A DNA stretch of 64,000 nt from Paenibacillus sp. Soil750 (GTDB lineage Bacteria; Bacillota; Bacilli; Paenibacillales; NBRC-103111), in the NCBI RefSeq assembly GCF_001428045.1, contig NZ_LMSD01000006.1:62001-126000 (forward strand), written 5' to 3'. The translations under genes and the position numbers were made by a program. Under the pieces are notes generated by a model that did no database searches, was not told where the DNA came from, and saw only the letters and a program-made list of their open reading frames with translations. Positions 25,160-34,326 of the stretch are shown piece by piece (position 1 is the stretch's first letter; each line of letters begins with the position of its first letter).

Positions 25160-25183
25160 TTCGTTCACGCAACGTTGAATGAA
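25160..25183. promoter_or_regulatory. TetR operator candidate upstream of the membrane-protein gene
   Basis: TTCGTTCA-N8-TGAATGAA, a 24-bp palindrome with 7 of 8 matching arm bases. It shares the block CGTTGAATGAAATA with the site before the tetR gene (24487-24500 and 25173-25186). Confidence 0.65.
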
Positions 25184-25217
25184 ATATATGAAATTATGAA
25201 TCTGAGGGGGCATTACT

Positions 25218-26423
25218 ATGAATTATTTTTTTAAACAGAAACATCCGTATTTAGCCATCATTGTAGTTTTTCTTGTTATTCTTCTATTAGGTATTGCGCA
25301 ACTCGGCTCTACTGTGAATCCAACGCCTAAGAATCTGCCCGTGCTGCTCGTTCAAATGGATGCAGGTGAGAAGCTTCCAACCGGGCAAGAAATGAATTTC
25401 GGTAAGCTGATTCAGGAGAAAATAACGGCTGCCCCAGCACAAGCTGATAATGTATCGCCACTCAAATGGACGACTTTAGCCAGCGAAAAAGAAGCTATCG
25501 ATGCGATGGACAGAGAGCAAGCCTATGCGGCAATCATCATTCCGGCAGACTTCAGCCATAAGCTAGCTAGTTTATTATCTCCTGCGCCGCAGGCGTCATC
25601 CTTAACACTTTATATAAACCAAGGGATGAATAACACTGCTGCTACGATGGCAAACGGCGTGCTGACCCAGATTATGAATGGCGTTAACGGTCAAGTAAGA
25701 GAGCAACTATTAGCACAAGTTAGTCAAAAAGGCGGCACTCTCACCGTTGATCAAACCAAAGCGTTCGCCTCACCAATCGTCGTAACAAGCAAAAACATCA
25801 ATGCCGTTGGCACGAACAGCGCGAATGGGAACGCACCTGTTGTGTTGACCCAGCTTGCTTGGTTTGGAGCTATGGTGACAACCTTATTCCTCTTCATGGC
25901 TGCTGGTAAAGCTACCCAAACAGGCTCACGCTCGCATCGCTTCGGTATTCAAGTTTCCCAATTGCTCAGTGGTGTTGTCATCACCGCAGCTTCTGCGGCC
26001 AGTATTCTACTTGTAGCAGGACAATGGTTGGGCTTATCCATCCCAAGTTACTGGGAAATGGGGTTATTCCTTACTTTTGTAGGTTTTGCCTTCTTCCTGT
26101 TACAAACGGCCGTTGTCAGCTGGCTTGGTTTAAAAGGTGTACCATTGTTCGTGCTTGTGTTCTTCTTCGGCGCACCCGTGCTTTCCCTGCCAGTCGAATT
26201 ATTACCATCTTTCAGCCAAGACTGGCTGTACTCGTGGCTGCCTCTTCGTTTCGCTGCGGAAGGACTTCGCGATTTGTTCTACTTCCGTCAGAACTTGAAT
26301 TTGAGTAGTCCGATGTGGACGTTAGGCCTCATTGGTGTCGTGGCTATCGTAGTTATTTTCTTATCTCTGTTGAAAAAACACGAGCAACCGGTAGTTAAGG
26401 TTGAGGCTTCACGTTCTATGTAA
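25218..26423 (+). CDS. YhgE/Pip-like or ABC-2-type membrane protein
   Basis: A 401-residue membrane protein: one helix at about 12-32, a soluble extracytoplasmic region of about 180 residues (AAIIIPADFSHKLASLL, LYINQGMNNTAATMANG), then five helices at the C-terminal end. This is the layout of YhgE/Pip and ABC-2 permease-like exporters. No ATPase gene is adjacent. It is controlled by the TetR repressor upstream by the shared operator. Probably exports a toxic compound or lipid; the substrate is unknown. Confidence 0.8.
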   Translation: MNYFFKQKHPYLAIIVVFLVILLLGIAQLGSTVNPTPKNLPVLLVQMDAGEKLPTGQEMNFGKLIQEKITAAPAQADNVSPLKWTTLASEKEAIDAMDREQAYAAIIIPADFSHKLASLLSPAPQASSLTLYINQGMNNTAATMANGVLTQIMNGVNGQVREQLLAQVSQKGGTLTVDQTKAFASPIVVTSKNINAVGTNSANGNAPVVLTQLAWFGAMVTTLFLFMAAGKATQTGSRSHRFGIQVSQLLSGVVITAASAASILLVAGQWLGLSIPSYWEMGLFLTFVGFAFFLLQTAVVSWLGLKGVPLFVLVFFFGAPVLSLPVELLPSFSQDWLYSWLPLRFAAEGLRDLFYFRQNLNLSSPMWTLGLIGVVAIVVIFLSLLKKHEQPVVKVEASRSM

Positions 26424-26563
26424 CACAGTCTGTCTGTTGTAGATACCACAGAAATGTGATTTGGGCGAAGGAGGGTCACCCTCCCCACCATATCCACTGA
26501 GTTAGTAGGTCATTAATGGGGTTAAATAACCTTATCCAGTGGCCAATACGAGGGCCGATGACA

Positions 26564-26601
26564 AAAAGCCTCCAACCTGACACCCAGGTTCGGAGGCTTT
26601 T
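26564..26601. terminator. Bidirectional terminator
   Basis: AAAAGCCTCCaACCTG facing CAGGTtcGGAGGCTTTT. It lies between the plus-strand membrane-protein gene and the minus-strand sensor kinase gene and can serve both. Confidence 0.85.
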
Positions 26602-26625
26602 CGCTTTTTCGTCTTTTTATCAACA

Positions 26626-27660
26626 TCAACGCAAATCATTATAATGCTGTATCTTCATGAAGTGTATGGTGACCGTAGTCCCCTCGCCAACCGCTCCGGT
26701 AATCGACAGATCATGACCAAGTTTCAGCGCCATTTGTTTGGCTAAGTAGAGTCCCATTCCGGTGGAGCGGCTGTGCGTTCGGCCATTTTTCCCCGTGAAG
26801 CCTTTATCGAACACGCGACCTAGTTCAGCGGGATCAATCCCTATCCCTGTATCTTGAATAATCAACCGCTTCTCGGAGTCGGTTTCCTCTGAACGGAAGG
26901 TGATGCTCCCACCATTGTCGGTATAGGTCAAAGCATTCGCCACGATCTGATTCACGATGTAGCCCAGCCACTTGCTGTCACTGTTCACATTGTGGGTCAG
27001 CAACTCCATGTCGGGACGAATCCGTTTGGAGATAAACAGCTTGGCCACCTTCTTGACACTATCCTTCACAAGGGCGGTCAGCGACAACTCTGAGATGAAA
27101 TAATCTCTGGAAAAGGAGTCGATACGCGAGTAGTAGAGCGCCTGCTCGACATAGCTATCGATCTTACTAAGCTCATCTTCGAGCTTGTCTATGAGATATT
27201 CCGCGGTCTTGCCGGCGCGGTTCTCCATGATGAGACGGCTAGCTGCGATAGGCAGCTTCACTTCATGAATCCAAGAGAGGATGAATTCCTGATGATTCCG
27301 GATCTCCGCTTGCAGGAGATGTGTTTCGTTGGCTTGATCCTTAGACAGCTGAGTTAACAGCTGTAGATAGAGCTCTTGCTCATTGGTTTGAGGCTCGGGC
27401 ATTGCCGCGATGGCCCAATCTTGATGTTGATTTTTGCCAAGAAACTCATTTAGTTCCTTGTAGAAGGACTTCCGATAGAAGTAGCCAAAGGTTATATAGA
27501 GGGATGCGAACAGAAAACAACCTGCATTCGTGTAGGCGATATTATTCAGGGCGGCCTGCCCTTTTACACTGACAAGCATAATCATTGAAATGAACAGCAT
27601 GGTCACCGCATACATCCCTATGAAATAGCGTTTATCCTTTAAATAAGAGAGAAAACTCAT
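26626..27660 (-). CDS. bceS-like: Intramembrane-sensing histidine kinase, BceS-like
   Basis: A 344-residue kinase with two closely spaced N-terminal helices (about 12-32 and 42-61) and hardly any extracellular loop, the hallmark of BceS-type kinases that sense through their partner transporter. The phosphoacceptor is His132 in SWIHEVKLPI; the ATPase part has IVNQIVANALTYTDNGG, DTGIGIDPAELG and STGMGLYLAKQM. Its start overlaps the regulator gene by four bases. Divergent from the BceAB-type transporter genes, with which it should form one flux-sensing unit. Confidence 0.92.
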   Translation of the reverse strand: MSFLSYLKDKRYFIGMYAVTMLFISMIMLVSVKGQAALNNIAYTNAGCFLFASLYITFGYFYRKSFYKELNEFLGKNQHQDWAIAAMPEPQTNEQELYLQLLTQLSKDQANETHLLQAEIRNHQEFILSWIHEVKLPIAASRLIMENRAGKTAEYLIDKLEDELSKIDSYVEQALYYSRIDSFSRDYFISELSLTALVKDSVKKVAKLFISKRIRPDMELLTHNVNSDSKWLGYIVNQIVANALTYTDNGGSITFRSEETDSEKRLIIQDTGIGIDPAELGRVFDKGFTGKNGRTHSRSTGMGLYLAKQMALKLGHDLSITGAVGEGTTVTIHFMKIQHYNDLR

Positions 27661-28328
27661 AGGATCATGTACCCTTGCCCTTTCTTGGTGGTGATGAAAT
27701 CATCGCGTCCAAGTTCTGCAAGCTTTTTGCGCAGGCGGGTAATATTAACGGTTAACGTATTATCGTCAACGAAACTTTCATCCTCCCAGAGGCCTCGCAT
27801 CATCTGCTCTCGGCTAACTATAGCGCCTTGATGCTGCATGAGAATGGTGAGAATTTTGAATTCGTTCCGGGTAAGCTCTGTTTTCTGATCCCCACAAGCG
27901 ATGTCACCATCCTTCAAATTCAGGACAACACCATTATGGGCCATTACGTTAGCTGATGTCTCCATATAGGAGTAGGTTCTGCGCAGCAGAGCATTGATTT
28001 TCGCCACGAGGACGTCGGTGTAGAAAGGTTTCTGGATAAAATCATCGCCACCCATATTCATCGACATGACCATATCCATGGGTGTATTTCGAGACGAGAG
28101 AAAGAGAATAGGGACATTCGAAACTTCCCTGATCTGTCGGCACCAATAGAATCCGTCGTACGCCGGTAAATTAATGTCCATCAGGACGAGATGGGGATTT
28201 TCGTTCACATAAACGGTGAGCACGGCGTCGAATTGCTCGATAATAATCGTTTCAAACCCCCAGCGGCCCAGTGCTTCAGCCACCGTATCCCGTATCGTTT
28301 TATCATCTTCCACGATCATAATTTTCAC
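27657..28328 (-). CDS. bceR-like: OmpR-family response regulator, BceR-like
   Basis: A 223-residue regulator: receiver domain with VEDDK, Asp51 in LVLMDINLP and the KPF lysine, then a winged-helix DNA-binding domain (LTRNEFKILTILMQHQGAIVSRE, VDDNTLTVNITRLRKKL). The start is set at the GTG at 28328 because AAGGAGG lies just upstream and the family starts here. It pairs with the kinase downstream and probably activates the divergent transporter promoter. Confidence 0.92.
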   Translation of the reverse strand: MKIMIVEDDKTIRDTVAEALGRWGFETIIIEQFDAVLTVYVNENPHLVLMDINLPAYDGFYWCRQIREVSNVPILFLSSRNTPMDMVMSMNMGGDDFIQKPFYTDVLVAKINALLRRTYSYMETSANVMAHNGVVLNLKDGDIACGDQKTELTRNEFKILTILMQHQGAIVSREQMMRGLWEDESFVDDNTLTVNITRLRKKLAELGRDDFITTKKGQGYMIL

Positions 28329-28401
28329 AGATAGTCGATGCCTCCTTAAGGAACGAATGAGCCGATTATACCACTTCATCAGAAATGGTAGCATAATCAT
28401 G

Positions 28402-28439
28402 ACAAAATTGTAAGGTAACGCGAAGGAGTTGTAAGTTAC
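28402..28439. promoter_or_regulatory. Candidate BceR-like binding site upstream of the transporter genes
   Basis: Contains ACAA-AA-TTGT (28402-28411) and two direct TTGTAAG copies starting at 28408 and 28429, exactly 21 bases or two helical turns apart. It lies between the regulator and transporter start codons. Function inferred from position and spacing. Confidence 0.4.
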
Positions 28440-28517
28440 TTCGATGGTTGCATGATCCCGGAGATAGTAGGATAGAGGTATCAGGAAGCAAACCATGTTA
28501 TTGGAGGAATAACCGAT

Positions 28518-29285
28518 ATGAAAACGATCGTTGAAGCTAAGCAATTGAAGAAAGTATACGGCACCAAAGGCAATGTATTTACGGCGCTGAAAGATATCGA
28601 TTTAACCATTACCCAAGGTGAGTTTGTAGGTATTATGGGACCGTCTGGATCGGGCAAAACGACACTGCTGAACATGTTAGCCACAATCGACCAGCCAACC
28701 TCAGGGGAAATCATGGTTGACGGAATTAGTTTAATGAAGATGAAAGAGGCAGAGCTGGCGAACTTTCGCCGCGACAAGCTGGGCTTCATTTTTCAGGACT
28801 ACAACTTGCTCGATACGTTGACGGTGAAAGAGAACATCATTCTCCCACTTGCCCTAGCACGAATGAAGGTGGCTGAATTGGAGCGCCGCGTAGAGGTGAT
28901 CAGCAAGAAGTTCGGCATCGATCCCTTGCTGGATAAGTACCCTTACCAAATTTCTGGTGGGCAAAAGCAGCGAACAGCCGCATGCCGTGCCATCGTGTCA
29001 AACCCCAGTCTTGTACTGGCCGATGAGCCGACAGGGGCACTGGATTCCAAATCTGCGACAGAACTTCTGGAAAGCTTGCAGAGCTTGAACGTGCAGGATA
29101 AATCAACCATTCTCATCGTAACGCATGATGCTTTTGCAGCCAGCTATTGTACACGTGTTGTCTTTATTAAAGATGGTCAATTATTTACGGAGTTAAATAA
29201 GGGGACGTCTTCGCGCAAGGAATTCTTCAACAAAGTCATGGATGTGCTCTCGGTGCTAGGGGGTGGGGCAAGTGACCTTATTTAG
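28518..29285 (+). CDS. bceA-like: Bce-type ABC transporter ATPase
   Basis: A 255-residue ATPase: Walker A GPSGSGKTT, Q-loop FIFQDYNLLDTLTV, signature ISGGQKQR, Walker B LVLADEPTGALD, H-loop VTHDA. The spacing and the NLLDTLTVKENI segment are typical of MacB/BceA-type peptide-resistance transporters. GGAGG lies before the ATG at 28518. It is coupled by overlap to the permease gene. It powers removal of cell-wall-active peptides from their lipid targets. Confidence 0.94.
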   Translation: MKTIVEAKQLKKVYGTKGNVFTALKDIDLTITQGEFVGIMGPSGSGKTTLLNMLATIDQPTSGEIMVDGISLMKMKEAELANFRRDKLGFIFQDYNLLDTLTVKENIILPLALARMKVAELERRVEVISKKFGIDPLLDKYPYQISGGQKQRTAACRAIVSNPSLVLADEPTGALDSKSATELLESLQSLNVQDKSTILIVTHDAFAASYCTRVVFIKDGQLFTELNKGTSSRKEFFNKVMDVLSVLGGGASDLI

Positions 29286-31197
29286 TTTGGCTAGAAGAAA
29301 TGTTATCGGTAATCTCAAAAATTATTTGATCTATTTCATCTCCATGATTTTCAGTGTCGTGATTTATTATACGTTTGTTTCTTTGCGCTACAGTGAGGAG
29401 ATTGCGGCGAATGTGCAGAAATGGGAGGGCATGAAGTCCGTTTTCACACAAGCTTCGATTGTGCTCATCTTGTTCGTTGCGGTGTTTATCTGGTATTCCA
29501 ACTCGTTTTTCACCAAAAAGCGAAAGAAAGAAGTAGGCTTGTACGCCTTGCTCGGCGTAAGGAAGCGTAAGATTGGCACCATGTTATTTTATGAAAATAT
29601 GATGATGGGCATTGGCGCCGTTGCGGTGGGCATTGTGCTGGGGACTTTACTATCCAAGCTGTTTGCGATGATGTTCCTCAAATTGCTGGATTCAGCTGTG
29701 GAAGTCAGTTTCAGTATTTCCTCGGAAGCGATTGTGAACACTTTGATCGTATTTGCCATCATTATTGTCGTCACTTCGATCCACAGCTATCGCTTGATCT
29801 ATCGCTTCCAGCTCGTGGAATTGTTCAAGGCAGAGCAAGAGGGGGAACAGGTTCCGAAGCCATCGGTTTTCTCAGCGGTATTGGCCATAGCCCTATTAAT
29901 TATCGGCTATTGGACGGTGTTTCAGCCTATGACGACTGGGGCACAAATGGGAAGGAACTTCCTTATTATCTTCGGCACTTTGATCGCCGGCACGTATCTG
30001 TTATTCCGATATGCACTCATTTATATCTTGAAAATCGCCCAAAAGACGAAGTCTCGGTACTATAAAGGTATGAATATGATCTCTACGGCGCAATTGATTT
30101 ATCGCATTCGAGGCAATACGCGAATGTTCACGATGATTGCGCTGCTCAGCGCACTAACGCTTTGTGCGGTTACGGTAGGCTCAAGCGCCTATTTCACGAT
30201 CACCAAGGAAGCAGAGGAGGAAGCTCCTTTCAGTTATATGCACATTTCACAAGGGGCCAGCTTCGATGGTCAAGTTAGCGCAATGTTGGAGCAGGATAAA
30301 GAACATCCAATCGAAGCTAAGCTGGATGTTCCCATTATCAGAGTTACGGCAGATATGACGAACTTCTTCTATCATCCATCAAGTCATTCGCCAAGTTCAG
30401 TTCCCATCAAGCTGGTGTCAGCCTCCATGTACAATCGCACCTCAGAGACGTTAGACAGAGAGGGTCAAGTTGTACTCCAAGATCAAGATATCGCAGTCAT
30501 TCAGCCGAGATATTCGACGTTTACCTTGAATGAAGTGAAGGGAGATACGATTTCTTTCAATGCTCAGGCAGGCAAGCAAACGCTAACTGTTCAGCAGTTA
30601 ATCGTAGGAAGAATGCTGCCATGGAGCTTCCCGGATCTCGTCTTCATCGTGAGTGACACGCAGTATGCCAAGCTGCTTCCAGGATCAGACGAAGTGACAT
30701 ACAAAGGGTATGTCGTCAAGAATCAAGGGTCCACGAAGCTGACCTCTAATGCCCTGATGAAGCTGAAAACAGATCAGAACGGGCTGTCCTCCTACTATTA
30801 TCAATATCGTCAAAATTTGGAGTCCGCTGGCATGGATATATTCACATTGGGCTTCCTAGGACTTGTCTTCCTAGCCGCGACGGGATGTATGATATATTTC
30901 AAACAGCTAACGGACGCCAACGAAGATAAAGAGCGCTATGCGATGCTGCGCAAAATCGGTGTAAGCCGCAAAGAAATTAGGACGACGATTGCCAAACAGA
31001 CCCTGTTCGTGTTCATGCTGCCGCTCATACTAGGCGTCCTGCACAGCATCATGGTTCTCAAGGCGCTAACAACGATCCAGCTGATTAGCGGAGAAATCTT
31101 AATCCCGGTTATAACGACGACGATCCTTTATGCAGCTATTTATTTCTGCTACTTCGTGCTATGTCTCGGAGCCTCGAACCGTATCGTCAGCAGGTAA
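29272..31197 (+). CDS. bceB-like: Bce-type ABC transporter permease (FtsX-like)
   Basis: A permease of about 641 residues with the BceB layout: about ten helices and a large extracytoplasmic domain of roughly 210 residues between helices 7 and 8 (about 310-520). It starts TLFSLARRNVIGNLKNY and contains KKRKKEVGLYALLGVRKRKIG. The start is probably the GTG at 29272 behind GGGGGTGG; a GTG at 29263 is also possible. It overlaps the ATPase gene by 14 bases. The last 39 bases overlap convergently with the end of the kinase gene on the other strand. Confidence 0.93.
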   Translation: MTLFSLARRNVIGNLKNYLIYFISMIFSVVIYYTFVSLRYSEEIAANVQKWEGMKSVFTQASIVLILFVAVFIWYSNSFFTKKRKKEVGLYALLGVRKRKIGTMLFYENMMMGIGAVAVGIVLGTLLSKLFAMMFLKLLDSAVEVSFSISSEAIVNTLIVFAIIIVVTSIHSYRLIYRFQLVELFKAEQEGEQVPKPSVFSAVLAIALLIIGYWTVFQPMTTGAQMGRNFLIIFGTLIAGTYLLFRYALIYILKIAQKTKSRYYKGMNMISTAQLIYRIRGNTRMFTMIALLSALTLCAVTVGSSAYFTITKEAEEEAPFSYMHISQGASFDGQVSAMLEQDKEHPIEAKLDVPIIRVTADMTNFFYHPSSHSPSSVPIKLVSASMYNRTSETLDREGQVVLQDQDIAVIQPRYSTFTLNEVKGDTISFNAQAGKQTLTVQQLIVGRMLPWSFPDLVFIVSDTQYAKLLPGSDEVTYKGYVVKNQGSTKLTSNALMKLKTDQNGLSSYYYQYRQNLESAGMDIFTLGFLGLVFLAATGCMIYFKQLTDANEDKERYAMLRKIGVSRKEIRTTIAKQTLFVFMLPLILGVLHSIMVLKALTTIQLISGEILIPVITTTILYAAIYFCYFVLCLGASNRIVSR

Positions 31198-32736
31198 AAT
31201 GGTGAACGTGACGCCATCACGTTCATTCTTAGCCTGAACGCTCATCCCGTGATGATCCATAATTTGTTTCACGATGGCCAGACCGAGACCGAACTGCCCC
31301 TTGCCGCCAGTGCGGAATGGCTCAAACAGATTATCCGCAATCTCTTGATCTAGGAGCGGGCCATCGTTACTCATCTGAATGTCAAAATAAGGAGCGGGGC
31401 TCATGCGGATCCGAATGCAAGTCTCGGCATAACGAAGCTGATTATCGAGCATGTTTTCCAAAGCGATCTTCCATTGTTCCTGATCTCCCAGGAGCGTGTG
31501 AGGAGCTAAGTTCAGTTCCCAGGTGATCTCAGGACGTTTATAGCGGAGTCGTTCTACAACATCTTCGATAACTGCTTTGATTTCAAAAGCATGGAAAGGC
31601 TTCTCTTTGGCCGTAAAATAATTCAATTTGTTCAGCAATAACAGATCGCGAATGCGCTTCTCCAGCCGTTCGCCTTCTTTCATAATGACGCCTAAACTTG
31701 CACTTAACGTGCCTTTCGGAAAAACACCGTCCTGAATGGATTGCGCATAACTGCGGATCACCATGACCGGTGTTTTTAGTTCGTGCGACGTATGCTGCAG
31801 GAAGAATTGCTGTGCACGATCTTGCTTCACAAGCCGCTGCCGCATTCCTTCAATGGCCTTGCCTAGGCGGCCAATTTCATCTTTACGGCGGCCCGTGTCG
31901 ATGGGCTCATGCCAATCACGCTCGGCCATGCGTCCCACATGCTGTTCCATCTGAACGAGGGGACGCGTGAAATACCGAGCGAGCAGTAAGCAGGGGAGCC
32001 AGCTGATCACGATAAGTCCAACCATCAATAGGATCAGTCGGACGAACATCGACATGATGAGATCATTGCGGTAGTTGCCCCAAGCGTAGGAAACGATAAA
32101 GTTAGGTGCTCCTTGAACGATCTCTTTGCGAATGACATAAAAGATACTGTTATCATCAATACTGCGTGTATACTTGGCAACGGGCTGCATCTGGGCTAAA
32201 GCATCTTTCTCCATGGCCGCCATGAACGGCTCTGCTGAATGGAGTGCTGTCGTAGTAGCAGCTGTAGCTGCTACGGCCTCAGCTGCTTGTGTACCGCTAA
32301 TGGTAAAATGCCGAATAGAAGGGCCGGTCAGTGTTCTTTGAAAAGGAGCTGTTATCTGGGCGGAAAGTTTAGAAACTTCGGTCAATGTGGGAACAGAAGC
32401 GCTCGATGAATCTCCCATTTGCACGATACTGCTTCCGTCGGCGTTAGGGACAACTAGGACGCGACTTCCAAGCGATGGATCGGATCCTGAGATGGATGTC
32501 ATATTCATAGGCTGTGGTGATAGGGGGATAGCGAAAACAGGACTCACAGCTCTTGTTGCTTCCACTTGGAGACCACTTTGGGTATCCATCAAAATATTAT
32601 AAAGCTGCTCGGTGAAAAAGCCCTTTAACGTCCAAGGCAATAATACCGCGAGCAGTGTGAAAATGAACAAAGTCAGCGCGGCGAAGGCTCCCCATAATTT
32701 CATGGCGAGCGGCCACTGGCCTAGTCGAAGACTCAT
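31159..32736 (-). CDS. Sensor histidine kinase with extracellular domain
   Basis: A 525-residue classical kinase: helix at about 11-33, an extracytoplasmic region of about 190 residues, a second helix at about 228-251, HAMP (RPLVQMEQHVGRMAERDW), dimerisation domain with the H-box HTSHELKTPV, and a short ATPase domain (NDGPLLDQEIADNLFEPF, GQFGLGLAIVKQIM). It overlaps the regulator gene by four bases. Its 3' end overlaps the Bce permease gene. It may respond to the same cell-envelope stress as the Bce module; that is inference from position. Confidence 0.9.
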   Translation of the reverse strand: MSLRLGQWPLAMKLWGAFAALTLFIFTLLAVLLPWTLKGFFTEQLYNILMDTQSGLQVEATRAVSPVFAIPLSPQPMNMTSISGSDPSLGSRVLVVPNADGSSIVQMGDSSSASVPTLTEVSKLSAQITAPFQRTLTGPSIRHFTISGTQAAEAVAATAATTTALHSAEPFMAAMEKDALAQMQPVAKYTRSIDDNSIFYVIRKEIVQGAPNFIVSYAWGNYRNDLIMSMFVRLILLMVGLIVISWLPCLLLARYFTRPLVQMEQHVGRMAERDWHEPIDTGRRKDEIGRLGKAIEGMRQRLVKQDRAQQFFLQHTSHELKTPVMVIRSYAQSIQDGVFPKGTLSASLGVIMKEGERLEKRIRDLLLLNKLNYFTAKEKPFHAFEIKAVIEDVVERLRYKRPEITWELNLAPHTLLGDQEQWKIALENMLDNQLRYAETCIRIRMSPAPYFDIQMSNDGPLLDQEIADNLFEPFRTGGKGQFGLGLAIVKQIMDHHGMSVQAKNERDGVTFTILPADDTVRGSET

Positions 32737-33431
32737 GCTTTCACCATCCTATACCCGTATCCGTATACGGTTTCTAAACGCATGTCGGGCAGCTTGCGGC
32801 GCAGTCTGCGTACTAAATCATCAACGACACGATCCGTGCCGAAGTAGTCGATGCCCCAAACAGAGCGCAGCACTTGCTCCCGTTCAAGCACATGTCCTTG
32901 ATGTTGAATGAAGTAGAGCAGCAGCTCGAATTCCTTTGAAGTCAAATCGAGTGTAGCACCCTCGCGATCGGTTACGGTGCGAGCGGGCTCATCGATCGTG
33001 TAAGTAGCTAACGTAGTGAGCTGTGCGCGGCGCTCCATGGATGCCGTTAGCGCGCTGTTCCCTTGCCGTTCATATACACGTTCTAGCAGCTTGCGACAGC
33101 GGATAACTAGCTCGCGTGGCAGAAACGGCTTCGCCAAGTAGTCATCGCTTCCAAGCTCAAGACCTATAATGCGATCGATATCCGCATCGCGGGCCGAGAT
33201 GAAGATCACGGGTTGTGATGGTTGATCGGCTTTAATCTCTCGGATGAGCTGGAAGCCATCTACGCCTGGCAGCATAATATCGAGGACCCACAAGTCCGGC
33301 CGCTCCGAGATTGCTTCTCTGGCTGAGGTCCCATCGGGGAACGAACGCACCTGCCACCCCTCTTTCTCCAAATATGCGGCAAGCACGCCTCTTAAATGCT
33401 CTTCGTCTTCTACTAAAAAGATGCTATACAT
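32733..33431 (-). CDS. OmpR-family response regulator
   Basis: A 232-residue regulator: receiver domain with LVEDEEHLRG, Asp51 in LWVLDIMLPG and the AKPF lysine; winged helix with LTSKEFELLLYFIQHQGHVLERE and GTDRVVDDLVRRLRRKLP. The ATG at 33431 is chosen because the receiver fold starts here; an in-frame ATG at 33488 would add 19 extra residues. It lies between the secreted-protein gene upstream (89 bases) and the kinase gene downstream. Confidence 0.92.
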   Translation of the reverse strand: MYSIFLVEDEEHLRGVLAAYLEKEGWQVRSFPDGTSAREAISERPDLWVLDIMLPGVDGFQLIREIKADQPSQPVIFISARDADIDRIIGLELGSDDYLAKPFLPRELVIRCRKLLERVYERQGNSALTASMERRAQLTTLATYTIDEPARTVTDREGATLDLTSKEFELLLYFIQHQGHVLEREQVLRSVWGIDYFGTDRVVDDLVRRLRRKLPDMRLETVYGYGYRMVKA

Positions 33432-33519
33432 CGTATCCCTGCCTTCCATGCCTTCTATAACATGAGGAAAAGTGGAGCCGAATCGCATGATATGCGATCG
33501 GATCCACCTTACTTAACAT

Positions 33520-34326
33520 TTATTTTTTCTCAGCTTCTGTTGCTTGCTGCTCTTTGATTTTTTTAGTGATGTCACGCATGTCTTCTGTTCCCTTTACAAA
33601 ATCCTTCAACAAATCTGGCAAGATCGCACGGATCGCTTCTGCATCATCCGCTTCTACCGCATCTGTTAATTTTTGTTGGAGTTTCATGCTTTCAGACTCT
33701 ACGGGCTTTGCTATCATTATATCACTCGCTACACCAGCCTCAACTGGAAGAAGACGGGTAATCTGCTCTGGAGCTGTTCCATCGGACTTCGTTATGGTTG
33801 TAAAGAAGCCATTTGTAGGACGAGCTGCCCCTTCTGGAAGATCTTTGATCTCTACAGCTGTGAGAGTAGGTAATGAAGGCAAAGCTTCAATGGCTTTTCC
33901 GCCTTCAAATGAAGTAACGAAAGTAGCGCCTTCAGAAGGGAATACTTGTGTGCCACCATCCGCAGCATCTTTACTTGAAATCGTTACTGTCTGAGCGAAG
34001 GAAGGCTTCGGCAGATCGGCTTCTGCTTGCTTCCGATCGTCGAGTGCTTTCTTCCAGTCAGCAAGGGTATCTGGTGCGTACGTAGTGGCAAGCATTTTCA
34101 AATAGTTGCGCTCATGAGCAGGTTGGTTAAGCAAGCCTGCACTCGAAGAGCGGAAGTGAAGGGCTGGCACTGCTCCAACAGCCTTTACCATTTGTACGGC
34201 TTTGGCGGTGGGTGGTGTTTCACTTGTTGTATCTGCCGCAGAGGCACTTACTGCACCGAATGCGATGGTTGTCATAATAGCTAGCAGGCTCGTTTGAACG
34301 GCGCGTTTTTTCCATGTTGTTTTCAT
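33520..34326 (-). CDS. Secreted protein of unknown function, 268 aa
   Basis: A 268-residue protein with a clear Sec signal peptide (KKRAVQTSLLAIMTTIAF, likely cut after ASA at about 30). No membrane anchor or known domain. The mature part is acidic and mixed, with a Lys/Glu-rich helical C-terminus (LKDFVKGTEDMRDITKKIKE). The ATG at 34326 follows GAAAGGAG. It is upstream of and co-directional with an OmpR two-component system, suggesting a secreted sensor input or output of that system. I do not recognise the family. Confidence 0.8.
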   Translation of the reverse strand: MKTTWKKRAVQTSLLAIMTTIAFGAVSASAADTTSETPPTAKAVQMVKAVGAVPALHFRSSSAGLLNQPAHERNYLKMLATTYAPDTLADWKKALDDRKQAEADLPKPSFAQTVTISSKDAADGGTQVFPSEGATFVTSFEGGKAIEALPSLPTLTAVEIKDLPEGAARPTNGFFTTITKSDGTAPEQITRLLPVEAGVASDIMIAKPVESESMKLQQKLTDAVEADDAEAIRAILPDLLKDFVKGTEDMRDITKKIKEQQATEAEKK

